58,260 nt of DNA from MGIIa-L3 sp11892u (GCA_965659685.1 CBFHXB010000015.1:1-58260), one strand, 5' to 3'. Shown: positions 25,273 to 35,400, numbered from the stretch's first letter. A program made the numbers and translations. Notes: generated from the letters alone by a model not told the origin.

Positions 25273-25911
25273 GTGGGTGCGTCGACGGGAATCGGTGGAC
25301 TGATTGTGGGGATGGCCATGTTGGCCGTCTTCGTGATCTTCGTCGGGACCCTCGATGCACGCCTTGCCACGCACCTGAGTGTGACCGAACCGGGTGATCC
25401 TCCACCGCAGGTGTCCTTTGTGGACGCCAACGTGGACCTCTCCGGATTGGCCAACATCAGCATCACCACGGCCGGAAGCGGTTACCAAGTCGGGGACGAG
25501 GTCCTCGACGGCACCACCGTGGTCGGAACCGTGACCGAAGTGGACGGCAGCGGCGGTTTGCTGGACCTCAGCGTAGCGATGGAAGGGAACAGAGATTTCA
25601 CCTCTTCTCCAACCCTCACCATCAGCTCCGTTGGCGGCTCCAGCGGCGCCGTTTCTGCCGTTTTGGGGAGCGTGGTGCACACCAACGTGACCAACGTTGG
25701 GAGCACCGTGCTTTCCCTTGACGACGTCTGGGCTTTCCTGGACGGCGAGAACGTCGAGCACCTTCCTGATTTGGTGGTGGCTGAGCCGATCGGTACCAAC
25801 CTGTACTCTGGCGAAACCATGTGGGTGATGTGGCTTGAAGGCTCATCCACCTCATGGGAACGCTTGGCCCTCTCCGTCGGTCCGACGACGGTCGTGACGG
25901 AGCTCATCTGA
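25273..25911 (+). CDS. flaF: Archaellum stator-type protein FlaF (ArlF) with an inserted domain
   Basis: 212 residues from a GTG start 4 bases after the previous stop. The N-terminal membrane helix (GIGGLIVGMAMLAVFVIFVG) anchors the protein, and the rest lies outside the membrane. FlaF in other archaea forms a beta-sandwich that binds the S-layer and works with FlaG as a stator-like unit. The end of the domain here (HTNVTNVGSTVLSLDDVWAF) fits that fold. Residues about 63-133 contain an insertion with AGSGYQVGDEV and SSPTLTISSVGGSSGAVSAV, a pattern well known from phage tail and secreted structural proteins. The protein is longer than usual FlaF because of this insertion. The neighbouring flaG starts 9 bases after the stop. 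Confidence 0.82.
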   Translation: MGASTGIGGLIVGMAMLAVFVIFVGTLDARLATHLSVTEPGDPPPQVSFVDANVDLSGLANISITTAGSGYQVGDEVLDGTTVVGTVTEVDGSGGLLDLSVAMEGNRDFTSSPTLTISSVGGSSGAVSAVLGSVVHTNVTNVGSTVLSLDDVWAFLDGENVEHLPDLVVAEPIGTNLYSGETMWVMWLEGSSTSWERLALSVGPTTVVTELI

Positions 25912-25920
25912 GGTGTTCTC

Positions 25921-26403
25921 ATGGCTGACGGCGGTGCAACTTCGTTCATCATGCTCGTCACCGCATTGCTGGTGGCGGGAAGCGTCAGCACCTTCCTCAT
26001 CGCAGAATGGGGCGACGTCGCCCGCTCGATGGAAGTCGAGCGGCGGGCCCAAGCGATCGATGCGGAGACCGACGTAAGTTTGGCCGGAGACCCCGGAAAC
26101 GTGCGCTACAGCCTGACCGGTCAGATCCAATTCTACCTGATGAATTCAGGCAACGCGGTGTTGGATGAAAGCACCATGGTGGTCCTGATCGACGGCGTGC
26201 AACAGACCTCAAACGTGACCACCACCGTCCTCAACGGCGGCGACTGGTCCTCGGGTGAGGTGGCGCAGGTGCAGATTTCGGACAACACGCTTACCTACAC
26301 GAACAACAGCGAGGTCGTGGTGACCGTCGTGGTGTCCTCTGAGGTCGTCAACAACGTCCGAGGCACAGACACGCTGGACGCGGAGGTGAGGCTCGTTGTC
26401 TGA
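25921..26403 (+). CDS. flaG: Archaellum stator-type protein FlaG (ArlG)
   Basis: 160 residues. One N-terminal membrane helix (SFIMLVTALLVAGSVSTFLI) is followed by an extracellular beta-sandwich (YSLTGQIQFYLMNSGNAVLD, then DGVQQTSNVTTTVLNGGDWS). FlaG forms a filament capped by FlaF that links the motor to the S-layer. The order flaF-flaG-flaH is the conserved euryarchaeal arrangement. GAGGTG lies 6-11 bases before the ATG. The last 8 bases overlap the flaH start. Confidence 0.9.
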   Translation: MADGGATSFIMLVTALLVAGSVSTFLIAEWGDVARSMEVERRAQAIDAETDVSLAGDPGNVRYSLTGQIQFYLMNSGNAVLDESTMVVLIDGVQQTSNVTTTVLNGGDWSSGEVAQVQISDNTLTYTNNSEVVVTVVVSSEVVNNVRGTDTLDAEVRLVV

Positions 26404-27112
26404 GCACGCACCAAAACCCGTCGAGGACGGTTTCCCCTTCGGGGTCGAGACCGATTCCCTTGCGGATTCCATGGGTTTGCATTTGCCCAACCGTTCCCTG
26501 TACCTCATTCAGGGGACCGTCGGAGCCGGGAAATCCCTGGTGTCGCAACGCCTCGTTCACGGCATGCTTGAGAACGGTTGCAAGATCCTGGTGGTCACCA
26601 CTGAACTCACAACGCGGGGTTGGATCGAGCAGATGGAATCGATCGGCTACGGCGTGACCGAACCGCTCACGGAGGGTCGTTTGACGGTCTTCTCACGGTT
26701 CGGGACCATCGCTGAACCGGTCCCTGACGTGTCCCTCTACGACGTGTTCACCTCACCTGCCATCGAAGAAGCGGACGTCATCGTCTTGGACACGGCCAGT
26801 TCGATCATGCCGGTGCTCGAGTCCGACGCCGAGCGCGTTGGCATGATGCAGCGATTGCGCGAGGTCGTGGCCGACGGCCGCTCCATCTTGCTGACCGTTG
26901 ACCCTGAGGAAACGGACGCGCAGACCCTTCACATGATGCGCAGCAGCGCGGAACTTGTGCTGGACATGAGCACCGCCCTCATTGGCGGCGACATCAAGCG
27001 AAGCCTGACCGTGACCCGCTTCCTTCGGGCAGCCGGTCCGGTTCAAACCAACATCGGATGGCGCGTTGAACCAAGCATGGGCTTCATCGTGGACATCACC
27101 GCGGTGAGCTGA
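26396..27112 (+). CDS. flaH: Archaellum motor regulator ATPase FlaH (ArlH)
   Basis: 238-residue RecA/KaiC-type protein. The Walker A loop is GTVGAGKS (residues 40-47), and Walker B is VIVLDTAS, with Asp132. FlaH forms a ring under the motor, binds ATP and contacts FlaI and the switch proteins. The TTG at 26396 is taken as start because the residues before the P-loop (LADSMGLHLPNRSLYLIQG) are needed for the fold and the first ATG is internal. The start overlaps flaG by 8 bases, implying translational coupling. Confidence 0.93.
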   Translation: MSEHAPKPVEDGFPFGVETDSLADSMGLHLPNRSLYLIQGTVGAGKSLVSQRLVHGMLENGCKILVVTTELTTRGWIEQMESIGYGVTEPLTEGRLTVFSRFGTIAEPVPDVSLYDVFTSPAIEEADVIVLDTASSIMPVLESDAERVGMMQRLREVVADGRSILLTVDPEETDAQTLHMMRSSAELVLDMSTALIGGDIKRSLTVTRFLRAAGPVQTNIGWRVEPSMGFIVDITAVS

Positions 27113-27125
27113 GGAGGGAATCATC

Positions 27126-28844
27126 ATGGCCGACGAGGAACTCAAATTCGCCCGTGGCGATTTGGCTGGAGTGATGGCCGCACATCCGCACGTTGCGGAG
27201 TGGGTGCGGGACTTCGAAGCCCGCTATGGGTCTCGGCCCATCTACTACGGCCCCCTTGATCGGGACGCGAAAAAGCAACGTCCGCTCAACCTGATCTACA
27301 TCACGAAAGAACCCATTTTTGTTCACATCTATGAGCCCGCGGAGGACGAAGATGACGCAGGGCAAGTCCTCTGGATTGGCCTTGAACCTCAACTCACGGA
27401 GGAAGAAGAAAACATCCGCCGTGAACTCGTTGAGGTCCTGTTGCAGGAGGCTCCTGCCGCCCCCAACTTCACCACCGACGACGAATTCGAAGGCATCCTC
27501 TCCCAGATGATCGAACGGTACACGGTGCTCCGAGACGACCTTCCGGTCGGTCCTCGTCGCCAAGGTCGCATGTGGGACCTGCTCGGCCTTGAAGACAAGC
27601 GTCTCGCGGTCAACGACGCCCAGCGTGCTCGTCTGCGATACATCATCATTCGAGATTTGATTCGAAACGGTCCACTTGAGCCCCTGCTCTCCGACGAGAT
27701 GTTGGAAGACATTCACTCTGTGGGCCTGAAGTACATCCACATGGACCACAAGGTGTTCGGGATGGTCACCTCGAACATCCGTTTCCGTGAACGCGACGTC
27801 CTTGCTCGTTACCTCCGTGCGATGTCCGAGCGCATCGGACGTCCTGTGTCCGACAACAAACCCATCATTGACGGTGCCTTGCTTGACGGGTCCCGTATCA
27901 ACATCATTTTCTCCGACGACGTGTCCATGCTCGGACCTTCGTTCACCATCCGTAAATTCGCCGAGGAGACCATCTCCATCGTCCAACTGATCAAGTGGGG
28001 CACCATGAGTGCTCAGGTGGCGGCCTACGTCTGGATTTGCCTGGAGTACGGCATGTCCGTGCTGGTGTCCGGTGAAACGGCATCCGGCAAGACGACGACG
28101 CTGAACGCCATCCTCCCGTTCATTGACCACAACGTCAAGATTTACTCGGCTGAAGACACGCCCGAAGTGAAGGTCGCCCACAAGATTTGGCAGCGCCTCG
28201 TCACCCGTGACTCGAAGAACGAAGACAGCCGCGTCGAGATGTTCGACCTGCTCAAGGCCGCCCTACGTAGCCGACCTCGATACATCATCATCGGTGAAAT
28301 CCGTGGTGTGGAAGGTGCCACGGCCTTCCAGGCCATGCAGACGGGTCACCCCGTCATCGCGACCTTCCACGCCTCGTCCATCGTCAAGATGATTCAGCGG
28401 TTTACCGGTGATCCGATCAACGTCCCCATTCGTTTCTTCGACAACCTCAATTTCGCGTTGTTCCAGGAAGTCGTCGAGGCACCTGGTGGCGGCATTGCCC
28501 GTCGTATCACCGGTGTGGACGAGGTCATCGGCTACAACAAGCACAGCGACGGTGTGCTGACCCGTGGCATGTTCGAGTGGGACCCGGTGAAAGACAAGCA
28601 CTACTTCCGTGGTATGTTCCAATCCCATCTGCTCGAAAACAAGATTGCAGCCATGGCTGGATTCTCCAACAAGCGCGACATCTACGACGAGCTTGAGCGT
28701 CGCCGTCAAGCCATTCAGGACATGGCCGACCGCGATTTGACCCATTACGATGACGTCTTCGGTTTGTTGAACATCTACTATCAGAGCGGCTGGGATGCGT
28801 TCCGATCGGCGGTCAACACGTGGGTCAGCGTGAACGACCGTTGA
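27126..28844 (+). CDS. flaI: Archaellum motor and assembly ATPase FlaI (ArlI)
   Basis: 572-residue type II/IV secretion-family ATPase that powers archaellin export and rotation. The Walker A motif GETASGKTTT begins at residue 316 and is preceded by TIRKFAEETISIVQLIKWGT. The Asp box YSAEDTPE, Walker B RPRYIIIGEIRG and His box GHPVIATFHAS are all in the family order. It is slightly longer than many FlaI, mostly at the N-terminus. An AGGAGG ribosome site lies about 10 bases upstream of the ATG. It sits between flaH and flaJ as in all archaella. Confidence 0.97.
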   Translation: MADEELKFARGDLAGVMAAHPHVAEWVRDFEARYGSRPIYYGPLDRDAKKQRPLNLIYITKEPIFVHIYEPAEDEDDAGQVLWIGLEPQLTEEEENIRRELVEVLLQEAPAAPNFTTDDEFEGILSQMIERYTVLRDDLPVGPRRQGRMWDLLGLEDKRLAVNDAQRARLRYIIIRDLIRNGPLEPLLSDEMLEDIHSVGLKYIHMDHKVFGMVTSNIRFRERDVLARYLRAMSERIGRPVSDNKPIIDGALLDGSRINIIFSDDVSMLGPSFTIRKFAEETISIVQLIKWGTMSAQVAAYVWICLEYGMSVLVSGETASGKTTTLNAILPFIDHNVKIYSAEDTPEVKVAHKIWQRLVTRDSKNEDSRVEMFDLLKAALRSRPRYIIIGEIRGVEGATAFQAMQTGHPVIATFHASSIVKMIQRFTGDPINVPIRFFDNLNFALFQEVVEAPGGGIARRITGVDEVIGYNKHSDGVLTRGMFEWDPVKDKHYFRGMFQSHLLENKIAAMAGFSNKRDIYDELERRRQAIQDMADRDLTHYDDVFGLLNIYYQSGWDAFRSAVNTWVSVNDR

Positions 28845-28857
28845 AGGGGGCATCACG

Positions 28858-30666
28858 ATGGAGCGTATGCCGATTTGGCACATTGCCCTCCGACGGCTTG
28901 AGATGCCGTTTCCTCGCTACCTGGCCTTCTACGTCGGTGGCGCCACCTTGGCGGGTTTGGTCAGCGCCATTATGCTCATCTTTGCCACCGGTGGCTTCGC
29001 CGACGGTGCCCTCTTCTCAGGCCTTGCTGGCATCACCTTGCTCGTGGTGCTCCCCCTCATTCTCGCGGCCTCCACGACCGCGTACCCTTTGCTCGAGGTC
29101 CAACGTGCGGCGAACCGGATCGAGAAAGAAATGCACATGTTCATCACGCGAATGGGCATCCTTTCTCTTGGTGAAGTGGGCGCTCAGTCCATGTTCGACA
29201 TCCTCAAGCAAATGCGAGATTACGGTGAATTGGCCAGCGAAGTCAAGCGCATTGAGACCTTGGTGGACAAATGGCATACGGCCCTGCCAGAGGCCGCCCG
29301 CATCGTCGCTCAACAGTCCCCCTCACCGCTGTGGACGGATTTCCTCGACCGCATGGCCTTCTCCATCGAAGCAGGACAACCCATCGACGAATTCATGCGT
29401 TCCGAGCAAGAAACCGTCGCAGAACAATACAGCACGCTCTACGACACACGTCTCGAAAGCGTCGACACGATGCAAGAGATCTACGTTTCCATGGTCACCG
29501 CCGGCTTGTTTGGCCTCGTGATTTCAGGGATTCACTTGGTCCTCTTCGAAGTCGGTTCAGCCAGCGACACGCCCATCGAGGTGGCCAGCCGACTGCGCTT
29601 CCTCCTCCTCGCTTCCTTCATGTTCATGCTGGTCAACATCGGTGCGGTGTTTGCCTTCCGGGCCACCATCCCTGACGACGCCACCTTCGCCCGTGACGAG
29701 TTGGAAACGCCGTTTCGCCTGAACGCCCGACGCGCCTTGCTGGCTTCCGGCGCCGTCACGCTCGGGTTGTTGTTCCTAACCTCGATCGTGGTGGTGATTT
29801 ATTGGTCTTCCATCGGATCAAGTTGGGACAAGTACGGCCTGCTGTTGCTGGCCATTCCTCTGACCCCGATGCTCATTCCCTCCTCCCTCATCATGCGCGA
29901 GGAACGGCAGGTGCTCCGTCGGGACGAGACTTATCCTGACTTCATTCGAGCCCTCGGTGGCACCGCACAAGCGCGATCCTCGGAGCCCTCCGCGACGATC
30001 AAGGCTCTGCGCGGCATCGATTTTGGTTTGCTTGACGCGTCGATCGACCGCTTGGAGAAGCGTCTCTCCACCCGGATCAATTCGGACCGCGCTTGGGATT
30101 ACTTCAACGCCGACACCAACTCCGCCGTTATCTCCAGGTACACGCGAATTTACATCGAAGGTTCGCAGTCCTCCGGTCAGCCGGCACAAACCGCAGAGAT
30201 GGTTTCGCGCTCGGTCGGCAATTTGCTGTCGCTCCGCAACCGACGCTCCTTGTCGGCGAACACCATGTGGGGCGTCGCCATTGGTTTACTCATCGCAAGC
30301 GTGACGTCCCTGAACGTGACCATCGCCATCGTGTTGCAGCTCGGGGAAGCCGTCGCGGGCGTGGCCTCGGGCATCACCGACAACGCCGACGTCTCAGCCC
30401 TCTCCGATTTCGGTGCAGGCATTGCCTTGCCCATCATGGAGGATTCGTCGTCCGTGGAGACCAACATTCGCATGTTCAAGATCATCGTGTCCGTGCTTAT
30501 CCTCGGCCAGGTGGTGGCCGTCTCCCTCATCGCCACGCGCCTCCGCGGTGGCGGTTTGACCAGCGCGCTGGGGCAAGCCATCCAACTGCTTTGGGTGGCG
30601 GGGATTGCGTCCTTCATCACGGCCGTGTTGCTCGAACGTGCGTCTTCGGTCTTCGGGATCAGCTGA
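28858..30666 (+). CDS. flaJ: Archaellum membrane platform protein FlaJ (ArlJ)
   Basis: 602 residues, a polytopic membrane protein of the TadC/GspF-like family that forms the core on which FlaI acts. Helices are seen near the N-terminus (ALFSGLAGITLLVVLPLIL), in the middle (AGLFGLVISGIHLVLFEVG, FLLLASFMFMLVNIGAVFAF) and at the C-terminus (MFKIIVSVLILGQVVAVSLI). Two cytosolic helical domains lie between them, one containing DFIRALGGTAQARSSE, typical of FlaJ. It ends the operon. Its TGA is followed directly by the stop of the convergent nth gene, forming TGATCA. Confidence 0.94.
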   Translation: MERMPIWHIALRRLEMPFPRYLAFYVGGATLAGLVSAIMLIFATGGFADGALFSGLAGITLLVVLPLILAASTTAYPLLEVQRAANRIEKEMHMFITRMGILSLGEVGAQSMFDILKQMRDYGELASEVKRIETLVDKWHTALPEAARIVAQQSPSPLWTDFLDRMAFSIEAGQPIDEFMRSEQETVAEQYSTLYDTRLESVDTMQEIYVSMVTAGLFGLVISGIHLVLFEVGSASDTPIEVASRLRFLLLASFMFMLVNIGAVFAFRATIPDDATFARDELETPFRLNARRALLASGAVTLGLLFLTSIVVVIYWSSIGSSWDKYGLLLLAIPLTPMLIPSSLIMREERQVLRRDETYPDFIRALGGTAQARSSEPSATIKALRGIDFGLLDASIDRLEKRLSTRINSDRAWDYFNADTNSAVISRYTRIYIEGSQSSGQPAQTAEMVSRSVGNLLSLRNRRSLSANTMWGVAIGLLIASVTSLNVTIAIVLQLGEAVAGVASGITDNADVSALSDFGAGIALPIMEDSSSVETNIRMFKIIVSVLILGQVVAVSLIATRLRGGGLTSALGQAIQLLWVAGIASFITAVLLERASSVFGIS

Positions 30667-31308
30667 TCAACGCCGGCGTGCTTTGTCGTTCATCCGCCGT
30701 TCTTCTTCGATGCGTTTCTTGGTGGCGGCCCAACTGCAGATGGGGCACGTGTTGAGGTCATGCCACCTGGCCGGGCAATGTTCCCGTCCAAAGAAGATGA
30801 TCTGCAGGTGGAGGTCGTTCCATTTCTCCTTCGGGAAGACGGCCTTCAGGTCACGTTCCGTCCGGTCAACGTTCGAACCGTTCGAGAGCCCCCATCGCGC
30901 TGCGAGCCTGTGGATGTGGGTGTCGATGGGGAAGGCTGGAACCCCGAAGGCCTGAGCCATGACCACGCCAGCGGTCTTGTGCCCAACGCCAGGGAGCGCC
31001 TCCAACGCTTCAAAGGAGGCAGGGACGTTGCCGTCGTGGTGCTCGACCAGCATTTCCGAAAGCCGTCGGATGTTCTTGGCCTTGGTGGGAGCGAGGCCAA
31101 CGTACCGGATGGTGGATTGAATCACGTCGACGTCCAGAGCAGCCATGGCTTCGGGTGTTGGACCGAGTTCAAACAAAGCAGGCGTGACTTCGTTCACCTT
31201 GAGGTCCGTGGTTTGTGCAGACATCAGCACCGCGACCAGCAATTCGAAGGGATTGCGGTGGTCCAACGGAACGGGCGTCTCTGGGTAGAGGTTTTCGAGC
31301 ATCTCCAC
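30667..31308 (-). CDS. nth: Endonuclease III-like DNA glycosylase/AP lyase lacking one cluster cysteine
   Basis: 213 residues. This helix-hairpin-helix base-excision enzyme removes oxidised pyrimidines. The HhH motif is LPGVGHKTA (residues 105-113), with catalytic Lys111 and Asp129 in PIDTH. At the C-terminus, where most EndoIII carry C-x6-C-x2-C-x5-C for a 4Fe-4S cluster, only Cys178, Cys188 and Cys191 are present, with spacing C-x9-C-x2-C and no fourth Cys. The GTG at 31308 is the first usable start after an in-frame stop about 45 bases upstream. Homologues usually have a few more residues (AKRIVEML) that are present in frame but lack a start codon, so the N-terminus is uncertain. Confidence 0.9.
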   Translation of the reverse strand: MEMLENLYPETPVPLDHRNPFELLVAVLMSAQTTDLKVNEVTPALFELGPTPEAMAALDVDVIQSTIRYVGLAPTKAKNIRRLSEMLVEHHDGNVPASFEALEALPGVGHKTAGVVMAQAFGVPAFPIDTHIHRLAARWGLSNGSNVDRTERDLKAVFPKEKWNDLHLQIIFFGREHCPARWHDLNTCPICSWAATKKRIEEERRMNDKARRR

Positions 31309-31397
31309 GATGCGTTTTGCCTTTTCAGCACGTCGAACAGGACCACCCTCTTACCGTTCGTTTCCAAACGATGTGGGCAGTCTACGTCGGCCCCTTC

Positions 31398-31405
31398 TTT
31401 AAATA
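31398..31405 (+). promoter_or_regulatory. TATA box of the tbp gene, spaced for a leaderless transcript
   Basis: TTTAAATA lies 22 bases before the tbp ATG (31428). Archaeal transcription starts about 25 bases downstream of the box centre, so the message would begin at or beside the start codon. No ribosome-binding site is visible. The site is nearly palindromic and could also serve the divergent nth gene. Confidence 0.7.
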
Positions 31406-31427
31406 CGGGTGGTCAATCACCGGACCC

Positions 31428-32042
31428 ATGACCACCGATGAAGAACGCCTAACCGTGGTGAACGTTGTTGCCAGCACCCGCGTGGCCGAGGAACTCGACC
31501 TCCCCGACATTGCCATCCAACTCAACTGTGAGTACGAACCCGAGCAGTTCCCCGGTGTGGTGTACCGCGTGGTCGACCCCAAGTTGGCCATCCTCATGTT
31601 CCGCTCCGGCCGCGCCGTGTGCACCGGTGGAAAGGACGAACAGAACATTCAGACCGGCATCGAGCGCATGATCGCTGACCTCCGTGCAGCGGGCATCACC
31701 ACGTGGGAAGTCGAGGACGTCGAAATCGAGGTTCAGAACATGGTGGCCACCTACGCCCTCCACTACCCTGTCGACTACGACGGCAAGGACAAGTTCACCG
31801 GTGAGCCCCTCGCCGATGCGCCCCGCAAGTTGAACTTGAACCACCTGACCTTCCACTTGCCTTTCGACAAGGTGGAATACGAGCCAGAGCAATTCCCAGG
31901 ACTCATCTACCGTTTGGACTACCCCAAGGTCGTCTGCTTGATTTTCGGCAGCGGCAAGATGGTGATCACCGGCGCCCGACACAAGGACGAGATCCTCGAA
32001 GCGGTCGAGATCATCAAGGACGAACTGGCTGACTTGCTCTGA
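31428..32042 (+). CDS. tbp: TATA-box-binding protein
   Basis: 204 residues, general transcription factor that recognises archaeal promoters with TFB. Two imperfect direct repeats make the saddle fold: the first includes YEPEQFPGVVYRVVDPKLAI and SGRAVCTGGKDEQNI, and the second YEPEQFPGLIYRLDYPKVVC and SGKMVITGARHKDEI. The ATG at 31428 is chosen because the TATA box lies just upstream and the conserved N-terminus (TVVNVVASTRV) follows directly. Slightly longer than typical archaeal TBP (about 180-185) through a small insertion in the middle (DYDGKDKFTGEPLADAPRKL). Confidence 0.97.
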   Translation: MTTDEERLTVVNVVASTRVAEELDLPDIAIQLNCEYEPEQFPGVVYRVVDPKLAILMFRSGRAVCTGGKDEQNIQTGIERMIADLRAAGITTWEVEDVEIEVQNMVATYALHYPVDYDGKDKFTGEPLADAPRKLNLNHLTFHLPFDKVEYEPEQFPGLIYRLDYPKVVCLIFGSGKMVITGARHKDEILEAVEIIKDELADLL

Positions 32043-32052
32043 GCGTGGCCTT

Positions 32053-32406
32053 GTGCGTTCCGCATTGGCCTGGAGCATCTACGTTCTCCACGTGCTGATT
32101 TTGACGTACGGGGCCCTTGGCTGGGTCCTTCCAATGCCTGGTCCATTGGTCCACCTCGTGTTTTTGCTCGGTGTTCGTTACCACTGGCACGTCACCGGGG
32201 GGTGCATCATCACGGAGTGGGAGAAGCGTCTTCGTGGCATACCGAGCGAAGAAGAACGCCATTTCACCCGGAATCTGCTTCGAGGTTTAGGGATGAAGCA
32301 CATCGACGACGAGGGCGCGTACAAGGTGCTCACAGCGGGCATAGGAGCACTAGCCGCGATGGACACCGTGTTCATCGCCAAAGCCGCCTTTGGGGCGTTG
32401 AATTAA
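32053..32406 (+). CDS. Small membrane protein, possibly DUF2784-like
   Basis: 117 residues from a GTG start 10 bases after tbp. Two or three hydrophobic segments are visible (LAWSIYVLHVLILTYGALGW, PLVHLVFLLGV and LTAGIGALAAMDTVFIAKAA). The central phrase HWHVTGGCIITEWEKRLRG recalls the His/Cys/Glu pattern of small DUF2784-type membrane proteins. That assignment is tentative. It is probably co-transcribed with tbp and the following giant surface protein. Function unknown. Confidence 0.6.
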   Translation: MRSALAWSIYVLHVLILTYGALGWVLPMPGPLVHLVFLLGVRYHWHVTGGCIITEWEKRLRGIPSEEERHFTRNLLRGLGMKHIDDEGAYKVLTAGIGALAAMDTVFIAKAAFGALN

Positions 32407-32431
32407 GGGCAGGAGGCCATCTGCCTAACCG

Positions 32432-35400
32432 ATGAACCCCTCGCGTGCGGGCCCCTGCCTGTTTTTGCTCGCCCTCTTCCTTTCGGCGCTGTTTGTCCCA
32501 ATGGTGCAACCACCTGTTGCAGACACCACGCTCGGTGCCCTTTCTGCACCGTCGCCATCGTCCGGTTCTGTCGCCGTGGATGAGGTTCCAACCTGGCGCG
32601 TGGGCGACGAGTGGGTCTACGATACGGGCTTCGACGTGGCCACGCTCATCGCGAATTCTGGCGTCTCCGCGAGCGTGAGCACCCTCTCCGGTGACACCAC
32701 CATGGAGATCGAAAGCATCGGTCTTGAACCGATGAACGACCCGGCCGGCACCAACGTCGTGGCCTACACCCAAACCATCGAAGGCGATTTCACATCAGGA
32801 AACTGGGGCGCGAGTTTCAACGGCATTTCTGGTCGCTTGGACATCGAGTACCGCGGCGTGGACGTCATCAGGGCCTCGGACATGGCCACCATCGATTCCT
32901 CCTTCGACCTCAAGGTGGAGTTTTACGGGTTGAATTTCATCCGCGTCGGCGTCGCCGATTTGACCTTTGACACGGAATACTCACCGGCGAAGGAGAGCCG
33001 TGATCACCCCGTTCGTTCCGGTGACAATTGGTCGCAGGCCTACACCCAAGCCACCACGGTCAGCGGTTCCTCGGACTATTTCGATCCCAGTGATTTTGAC
33101 ACCACAACCTCAGAGAACACCACATGGGCGGTCACCGATTCCGGGGCTGCAACCTTCCAAGACGGCTCCTCTCTGAAATACAGCGGATGCGACGATTCCT
33201 ACAAGATCAACCAGTGGAACACGACAGGGTCACCCACTGGATTCGAATGGTATTGTCCGGCGGTTCGTGGCGCGTCATGGATTCGCATTCAGCAATCTGC
33301 GGGCTTCCAAATCGATTGGACGTTGAAGGAATACAATCCGCAGTTTTCCTACGGCGTGGTCGATGATTCGGACCCCGGAAGCCGCTGCACCACCCTCGAG
33401 TTGTCCACGCAATACCCTGCGTACTTGCCCTCCAGCACGGTGAACGTTGACGTGGACTACGTCATCACCCCGGCCGCCTACTCGGCATGCTTCTCCGACC
33501 AAATCGACCGTTACAACTCGGCGTACATGGAATACAACATTGCTGGAGCGACCGGTTCGCTCAACTTCGACACGACCTCAAGTCCTTCCACGACGCAAGA
33601 AAGCAGGTGGAGCGGCATCGCCTGCTGCACCTACACCGTGCCCACGACCACCGACGGGTCGCCGTCCAACGACGACCATTCCAGTGACGGCATCGTGGCC
33701 TTCGACGCTCAGAACGGTGTCGTTGGCGTGTTTACGGTCATCGTGGATTTGAGCATCGTGGGCGTTGACCTGTTGCCCCTCGCTGACGGGATTGTCGTGG
33801 ACCGCACCCGTGACGGCGTGACCTCACGTCTTGCTCCGGGCGATCCTCTGGCCGGCATCGACGGGGACGAGATCGAAATGACGGTTCTCATCGCCAACCG
33901 AGGCATCCTCAACGTGGGTGGCACCAACCCCATTGCCACCGCATGGTGGAACGGCACCAATCCATCGACGGCTCAGCGCTCTGGCCCTGTCGGTGCCTAC
34001 GGTCAGACCAGCATGACCATGTCCTTCCAGGTGGCAACGGCTGACATCGGCCAGTCCACGGAAGTTGAAGTCAGAACGGACGCCGCGGCCATCGGTGCAA
34101 CGGACGGCAATGCTTCGAACGATTTCTTGTCCATTCCCTTCTATGTGGGCACTTTGCCCACCGCCAACCTCAGTTGGGACGAGGGACGCTCAACCGGTGA
34201 TGAAGTTCTCTTGGACGCTTCCGGCAGCTTTGACGACGACGGCGGGACGGTCCGCTGCGTGTTCACCGTCGTCACGTCAACGGGCACCGAAACCGGACTT
34301 GAGGAGGACGATTGCCTCCTTGAGTGGATCTGGAACGACGGCGGCGCATGGAGCGTTTCCGTCGAAGTCATTGACGAGGAAGGCGATGTGACCGTGGGCA
34401 CGGGTGAAGTCGTCGTGCTCAACCGCGCTCCAGAAGTTGTCATCGAAGCCCCCCTCCAAGTCGAAGCCCGTTCCTCGGCCACCGTGCGTGTGCTCGAAGC
34501 ATACGACAACGACACCGTCTCGCCCGTCGGTCAGGACGTGCTCTTCGAGTGGTCTGGAGTCGTGTGCGAAGAAGGCAGTTCCTCCGACCGTTGCACCTTC
34601 TCTCCTTCCGATGAGGGCTTGACGGTGGTCACCTTGACCGCGACGGACGACGACGGTGCAACCACCGTGGTGAACGCTTCCGTCGAGGCGACCAACATCG
34701 CACCGACACTCGGCGCCATGGCCTTGTTCCGAAACGGAACCGAAATTCCGGTGATCGAGGGCTGGGTCGTCAACGAAGACGAACCGATTGGCCTTTTGGT
34801 GCAGGCCGATGACACGCCGAACGACCTGTCTTCCCTCGCCGTGCTCTGGGACCTGTCCAACCTTGTGGACGGCCTCGAGGAAGGCACCGTTGGTCCCGTC
34901 TCTTCCATCGAAGCCTCGTGGCCCGTCGCCGGCACCCACAGGGTGACGGTTCAGGCCATTGACGACGACGGCGTCGCCTCAGGCACGGTGGAAGCCGACG
35001 TCGTGGTGCGCAACGTTGCGCCGACCATCGGCGGCCTTGATGCGACCGTGGCGGTGTACGAAGACGAACTCGTCAAACTCAGCGTGACCGTGGACGACAC
35101 GGCCTCGGACCTGCTCAACTTGAGCACGTGCTGGGACTTGGACGATCGCATCGACACCGACAACGACGGTGGAGCAACCAACGATTGCGACGTCGAAGGC
35201 GTCACCCTCGAACAAATTTGGTCCGATGCTGGGACCCGCGTCCTGACGGCCTTCGTGGTCGACGATGATGGCGCAACGGCCAGCATCAACACGACCTTGA
35301 CCATCGTCAACCTTCGACCAACGGCGGTCATCACGTCACCGACCAACCTGTCCAACCTGATGGAAGGCGATTGGCTCAACCTCTCCGCGATGGATTCCCT

